Program-made: the position numbers and the translations under genes | In this document: piece by piece, positions 4,910 through 8,517 of the stretch | How positions within the stretch are numbered: the stretch's first letter is position 1 | Layout: each line of letters begins with the position of its first letter | The notes under the pieces: model-generated | Told to the model about the DNA's origin: nothing | Seen by the model: the letters and a program-made list of their open reading frames with translations, nothing else | Database searches by the model: none | From: Bacteroidota bacterium | Lineage (GTDB): Bacteria; Bacteroidota; Bacteroidia; Chitinophagales; Chitinophagaceae | NCBI GenBank assembly: GCA_023436425.1 | Contig: JAEZJD010000252.1 | Coordinates: 1 to 8,517 of the forward strand | Length of the DNA stretch: 8,517 nucleotides | Direction: 5' to 3'

Positions 4910-7450
4910 TCAGACGGTTGTTGCAGCGCCCGTGTTCCGTCTTCTGAACTCCCAAAATATTGCAGCGGCAAGAACAAGAATTGCAATGAGGGATGAAATA
5001 AATGAAATGTTGTTCCCGATTATATACGATTGTGGTTCGAATTTAAATTGCACTTTGTGATTGCCTGCGGGAATTGTCATTCCCCTCAACACATAATTCG
5101 TTTTTGCGTATGGCGTTTCTTTTCCGTCAATAAAGGCTTTCCAACCTAATGGATAATATATTTCGGAGAACACGGCAAATTGATCAGACTTTCCAGCGAA
5201 TGAATAAGTGATTTCATCGTTATTGTATTCCACAACTTTCATGGTTGCGGATGAATCAAAAACCGGTTGCTTTGTCACAGCGGTTTTGAAGCTCTGTTGT
5301 ACAATAGCTGTGTCTCTCAAAGAAGTTTTGTCCAAAGCAGCCATTTCTTCATCAGGCGAATTGACGAACCGAACTGATTTCACAAGCCACACCGGGCCAA
5401 ATGCATCTGGGTTCAGCTGTGCTACTGCATTGCGGCCCGACTGATCAGGCGTGATGAAATATTTCGTGTTCAGCATGTTGAACACTGCCATGTTTCCGTT
5501 GCTAAGCTGCTTTTCAATTAAATCCTGGTAGATGCTCAATTTGGCAGGGTGATAACCGCCAACCGAATTATGAAAGTAAGAGGCTCTCGAACTTTGAAAC
5601 GGTCCTTGGGGGTCAGTCTGATCAAAAACCCGAAACGGCTTGTTCGGATCGTTTTTAATTTGCTGATCGGCGGCAGTAGGAGTGAAGAACGATTCAAATT
5701 CTGACGGTTCCACAAAAGATTCATTGTTCAAATATCTTCTTCCTATCGGCAGTAGATCTATCGTAGATAATACAAGCAGGATGATCATCAGCGGCATTGG
5801 CTTCAGCTTGCCTTTTATGTAGGCACCAAGTAAAACCACCGCTGCTGCCATGAAGAAAAGAGAACGAAGCAAGTCTCTTCCAAATAATGACTTCCGGTCT
5901 TCTTTTATTGACGTAACAATTTCCTGCCCAAAGCTTTGTGCCTGCTGCTGCATTTGCGGTGACGGCTGTCCACCCTGAGAAGCTTGCGAGAGCATGGCGT
6001 TGGTAAAGTTTTCGCGTATTTGAGTGTCGTTCGATCCGGTGTAGTTGAACGTAAGATAACAGATAATTAAAATGGCCGCCAATCCCGCAGCAACATAAAC
6101 CGAAAGTCTAAATTTCTTCCAAACATTTGCCTTCAGCTGATCATCATTCAACAACTGATTTACAACCATTGCGCCGGCGAGTGGAAACGTGAGTTGCGGC
6201 ATCACCAGCGACATTGTTGGCGCCCTGAATTTGTTGTACAGCGGCAGGTAATCAAAAAGAAAATAGTTGAATGCTGAAAAATGTTTGCCCCACGCCAGTA
6301 ATATGCCGAACAGGGTGACGGCAATAATCCACCACTTATGCCAGGTGTCTAAATAAACCATTGCGAGAATAAACAAAAAACAAATGACAGCCCCAAGGTA
6401 AACAGTTCCTGAAGTGCCTAGTGTTTGTGGTCCCCAATACGAATAACTGTTCGTCATTTGCAGCGCCTGATCTTCTGGAAATCCTACCTCGGTCATTTTT
6501 TCTGTGAAAGCTGTTGTACCACTATGTTCTTGTCCGCCGTTGCTGCCACCATAAATGCCCGGAACGACGAGTGTCAGTGTTTCAGAAATTCCATAGCTCC
6601 AGCTAAACGCATAGTCTTTATCCAACCCGCCTTCAGTCTTGTTTTTCTTGTTCTCTGTTTGCGTTAGCGCTGAATGACCGCCCCGCATGGTGAGTTGTGC
6701 ATATTCGCGAAGCGGAAGCATACTTACAGCAAACGTGAGAAATCCAATTATCGCTGCGCCCAAAGCAATAGGTAAACTAATTAGCTTTTGTTTCAACTCT
6801 CCTGATCTCCAGGCAGCAATCAAAGCAGCAACAATCACAAACAGGCACATAAATCCCGTGTAATAAATAATCTGCAGGTGTTGGGTGCCCACCTGATAAC
6901 TAAAGACAATTATAAACAGCGCGGCGCCCCATAAATATTCTCGCCGCAAAATCAACAACAAACTTCCAATCACTGCAGGCGCCAGCCCTATCGCCTGCAT
7001 TTTTGTGTCGTGCCCCACTGCAATAATTACGGGATCGTATGTTGCATACGCGTACGACAATGCTGCCATAATACCAATCCACGGACGTATCCTTAAAACA
7101 CAACAGAGAAAATAAAAACAAATGCTTGCGAGAAAAAAGAAGTTGATTGGTTTTGGTAACCAAAGCGTCATCAGCCCATGAAGATAGCCGGTCAAAATAG
7201 GCTTGGTAGCATCCATAGCCACGGTGTATGCTGGCATTCCGCTGAACAAACTATTCGTCCATAAAGGAAAGTGGCCGTGTTGCTCTTTGTATTCGAAAGA
7301 CTGTTGCGCCATTCCTTTCCATCCAAGAATGTCGTGCTGATTCACCACCTTGCCTTCCAATACAGGACTGCAGTAAAAAGCGGCTACTACAACGAAGATG
7401 ACAACAGCGATAAGGTGAGGAAGCACTTTGGAAAACAAGCCTTTCTTCAT
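4910..7450 (-). CDS. YfhO-family polytopic membrane protein (GT-C-like)
   Basis: This 846-residue protein is the Bacteroidota form of the YfhO family. Gram-positive YfhO members are GT-C-type enzymes that decorate teichoic acids outside the membrane from a polyprenyl-phosphate sugar; the role in Bacteroidota is not established. An N-terminal helix (about 12-27) is followed by an outward loop with Q-H-D-I-L-G-W (38-44) and P-L-W-T-N-S-L-F-S-G-M-P (62-73), where acidic residues would be expected in a GT-C active site. Further signatures are G-H-D-T-K-M-Q (146-152), S-W-S-Y-G (283-287) and K-F-R-A-P-T (407-412), set among roughly a dozen hydrophobic helices. A Gln/Ser-rich loop lies near 485-510. 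A large non-membrane domain (about 570-810) ends with G-W-K-A-F-I-D-G-K (769-777) and I-P-A-G-N-H (793-798), and a last helix precedes an Arg-rich tail. The ATG at 7450 was preferred to the in-frame GTG at 7474 because the MKK leader starts there and the extra residues look uninformative. The GT4 gene follows after 7 bp. Confidence 0.9.
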   Translation of the reverse strand: MKKGLFSKVLPHLIAVVIFVVVAAFYCSPVLEGKVVNQHDILGWKGMAQQSFEYKEQHGHFPLWTNSLFSGMPAYTVAMDATKPILTGYLHGLMTLWLPKPINFFFLASICFYFLCCVLRIRPWIGIMAALSYAYATYDPVIIAVGHDTKMQAIGLAPAVIGSLLLILRREYLWGAALFIIVFSYQVGTQHLQIIYYTGFMCLFVIVAALIAAWRSGELKQKLISLPIALGAAIIGFLTFAVSMLPLREYAQLTMRGGHSALTQTENKKNKTEGGLDKDYAFSWSYGISETLTLVVPGIYGGSNGGQEHSGTTAFTEKMTEVGFPEDQALQMTNSYSYWGPQTLGTSGTVYLGAVICFLFILAMVYLDTWHKWWIIAVTLFGILLAWGKHFSAFNYFLFDYLPLYNKFRAPTMSLVMPQLTFPLAGAMVVNQLLNDDQLKANVWKKFRLSVYVAAGLAAILIICYLTFNYTGSNDTQIRENFTNAMLSQASQGGQPSPQMQQQAQSFGQEIVTSIKEDRKSLFGRDLLRSLFFMAAAVVLLGAYIKGKLKPMPLMIILLVLSTIDLLPIGRRYLNNESFVEPSEFESFFTPTAADQQIKNDPNKPFRVFDQTDPQGPFQSSRASYFHNSVGGYHPAKLSIYQDLIEKQLSNGNMAVFNMLNTKYFITPDQSGRNAVAQLNPDAFGPVWLVKSVRFVNSPDEEMAALDKTSLRDTAIVQQSFKTAVTKQPVFDSSATMKVVEYNNDEITYSFAGKSDQFAVFSEIYYPLGWKAFIDGKETPYAKTNYVLRGMTIPAGNHKVQFKFEPQSYIIGNNISFISSLIAILVLAAAIFWEFRRRNTGAATTV

Positions 7451-7488
7451 AAGCGTTTTGTTGAACGAACCCACTTGTTGCAGGCAAG

Positions 7489-7520
7489 CAAAATAAATTC
7501 ATTTAGAGTAATATTGTCAA
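7489..7520 (-). promoter_or_regulatory. Candidate Bacteroidota-type promoter for the yfhO-GT4 operon
   Basis: On the minus strand TTG (7520-7518) is followed after exactly 21 bases by TTATTTTG (7496-7489). The Bacteroidota housekeeping consensus is TTG/TTTG, 17-23 bases, then TANNTTTG, so only the second base of the -7 element departs from it. The leader to the ATG at 7450 would be about 30 bases. The -33 element overlaps the A of the start codon of the divergent 98-aa gene. It is the only good match I found in the intergenic gaps, and it has not been tested. Confidence 0.45.
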
Positions 7521-7816
7521 TGCGCCGGGTTTTATTTTTATCGAGAGTAGCTTTTATCTGCAATGTGTTTTTTGTAATCGCGGCAGCTGTGCAAATAACG
7601 CGTTTGTTTGTTCCGAACGACGTTGCATCAGCTATGGCATTTATCGGTTACTTTCTGGTGATTGTTTTTAACCCACTGGTAAACTTCATCTACCTAGTTT
7701 TGATTTTCACCAGAAAATTGCAATTGTTGCCCCGCTGGCTTGTTTTGGCAAACTTTCTATTTTTAATTCTTCAAATCACTTATCTCTTTTACCTGAATGA
7801 TTCACCTCATACTTAA
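7520..7816 (+). CDS. Small three-helix membrane protein, unknown function
   Basis: This 98-residue protein has a basic start (MRR) and three hydrophobic stretches, at about 10-30, 36-63 and 73-92, separated by short loops (one with T-R-K-L between helices 2 and 3). It has no signal-peptide cleavage site, cysteine pair or recognised motif, so it is expected to sit in the inner membrane. The frame stays open upstream to 7271, but that part is antisense to the yfhO-like gene and reads as charged, non-membrane sequence; the ATG at 7520 directly precedes the first helix and is the better start. Its last 20 bases overlap the start of the queuosine-precursor transporter gene, which suggests translational coupling and a possible accessory role for the transporter. 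I do not recognise the family, and a link to queuosine is inferred from position only. Its promoter was not found: the nearest -7-like sequence, TAATATTG at 7509-7516, is too close to the ATG and has no TTG at the right distance. Confidence 0.75.
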   Translation: MRRVLFLSRVAFICNVFFVIAAAVQITRLFVPNDVASAMAFIGYFLVIVFNPLVNFIYLVLIFTRKLQLLPRWLVLANFLFLILQITYLFYLNDSPHT

Positions 7817-8517
7817 GGACAAAGCCAGCAAATTGTTCATCGGCTTCACTGCTTTTTTTGTAGCAAATGCTTTGATTGCTGAAGTAATCGGCGGTAAGAT
7901 TTTTTCTTTGGAAAAATTGTTTGGACTTACACCGGCGAATATTTCATTGTTCGGACACGAAGGGCTGTCCTTCAGTCTCACATGTGGCGTGCTGCTGTGG
8001 CCACTTGAATTCATCATGACGGACATTGTGAACGAATACTACGGGCCAAGAGCCGTTCGAAGGATCAGCTACACGGCGGTGGCGCTTATCTCTTATGCGT
8101 TCATCATGTTTTACGCGAGCATGAGCATACCGCCTGCAGACTGGTGGGTCGGCTCCAGATCAGAGCAGGGGATTCCAAACATGCAGGCTGCGTTCGCCGG
8201 CATTTTCGGACAAGGCATGTGGATAATTCTTGGAAGTCTTGTCGCCTTCCTGGTCAGTCAAATAATAGATGTTTATGTTTTCCACCGCATAAAAAAATAC
8301 ACCGGCGAAAAGAAAGTGTGGCTCCGTGCGACAGGTTCCACGCTCGTCTCTCAACTTGTAGACAGCTTTGTAGTATTAATTATCGCGTTCAAATTAGGTA
8401 ATAACTGGTCTTGGACTCAGGTAATCGCCATCGCCTGCATGAATTACATTTATAAATTTTCAATGGCTGTTTTGCTGACGCCACTCATATATGTTGCGGA
8501 ACACAGGATAGAAAAAT
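7797..8517 (+). CDS. yhhQ: Queuosine precursor transporter (YhhQ/QPTR family), 3'-truncated
   Basis: The first 240 residues of an inner-membrane transporter of the YhhQ (COG1738, DUF165) family, which imports a 7-deazaguanine precursor (preQ0/preQ1) for queuosine, the modified base at the wobble position of GUN-anticodon tRNAs. The frame starts at 7797 and runs off the window with no stop. Family signatures are clear: T-D-I-V-N-E-Y-Y-G-P (75-84), G-I-F-G-Q-G (135-140), S-Q-I-I-D-V-Y-V-F-H (154-163) followed by K-K-Y-T-G-E-K (166-172), S-T-L-V-S-Q-L-V-D-S-F (181-191) and N-Y-I-Y-K-F (216-221). Hydrophobic helices alternate with short loops as expected for about six transmembrane segments. A loop at 37-57 (S-L-E-K-L-F-G-L...) separates the first two helices. 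The family is usually about 220-260 residues, so only a short C-terminus is missing. The start lies inside the upstream 98-aa gene (20-bp overlap), so the two are probably expressed together. No other queuosine gene is in the window. Confidence 0.93.
   Translation, partial: MIHLILKDKASKLFIGFTAFFVANALIAEVIGGKIFSLEKLFGLTPANISLFGHEGLSFSLTCGVLLWPLEFIMTDIVNEYYGPRAVRRISYTAVALISYAFIMFYASMSIPPADWWVGSRSEQGIPNMQAAFAGIFGQGMWIILGSLVAFLVSQIIDVYVFHRIKKYTGEKKVWLRATGSTLVSQLVDSFVVLIIAFKLGNNWSWTQVIAIACMNYIYKFSMAVLLTPLIYVAEHRIEK

Noticed and set aside
5915..6010. Gln/Ser-rich stretch in the YfhO-like protein as a repeat or foreign insertion
   Set aside because: It is an irregular low-complexity loop between membrane segments, in frame and without repeat units; probably an ordinary variable loop.
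7451..7474. GTG start at 7474 for the yfhO-like protein
   Set aside because: It adds eight residues before the MKK leader and has no Shine-Dalgarno support; the ATG at 7450 fits better.
7271..7519. Long N-terminal extension of the 98-aa membrane protein, or a separate plus-strand gene
   Set aside because: It lies antisense to the start of the yfhO-like gene, whose frame has clear family motifs; the extension has no domain pattern.
8144..8401. 85-aa open frame on the plus strand and the opposing 64-aa frame near the right end
   Set aside because: Both lie within the YhhQ reading frame region, which carries the family motifs throughout; they are out-of-frame shadows.

Overview
The window looks like chromosomal DNA of a Bacteroidota bacterium, probably near Chitinophagaceae/Sphingobacteriia; the genus cannot be read from it. 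The grounds are: most starts lack a clear Shine-Dalgarno sequence, one intergenic region holds a Bacteroidota-type promoter (TTG-N21-TTATTTTG), and the gene families (long YfhO membrane protein, small signal-peptide/TM protein, DUF11-like secreted protein) are typical of that group. I see no rRNA, tRNA, CRISPR array, transposase, phage gene or attachment site.

Left part, plus strand (1-3794): the 3' part of a family 2 glycosyltransferase (GT2); a 73-aa exported or membrane-anchored small protein ending at an intrinsic terminator; a 156-aa secreted single-domain DUF11/CARDB-like protein ending at a second intrinsic terminator; then two overlapping GT2 genes, the second of the rhamnosyltransferase (WbbL-like) type. 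The terminators divide this strand into at least three transcription units.

Middle, minus strand (3799-7450): a probable two-gene operon of an 846-aa YfhO-family polytopic membrane protein followed 7 bp later by a GT4-type glycosyltransferase. It converges on the WbbL-like gene with only 4 bp between the stop codons. Together the four glycosyltransferases and YfhO suggest a cell-surface glycan locus (O-antigen, capsule or exopolysaccharide). No flippase, polymerase, nucleotide-sugar synthesis or export gene lies in the window, so the product cannot be named.

Right part, plus strand (7520-end): a 98-aa three-helix membrane protein overlaps by 20 bp a queuosine-precursor transporter (YhhQ/QPTR family) that runs off the window. 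This pair is divergent from yfhO and belongs to tRNA-modification supply rather than the glycan locus. The yfhO promoter candidate reaches into the start codon of the 98-aa gene.

No clearly new multi-gene system is evident. The points most worth a second look are the two small exported proteins set between glycosyltransferase genes, the YfhO-GT4 pair in a Gram-negative-type genome, the coupled 98-aa partner of the transporter, and the long T runs inside two GT2 genes.
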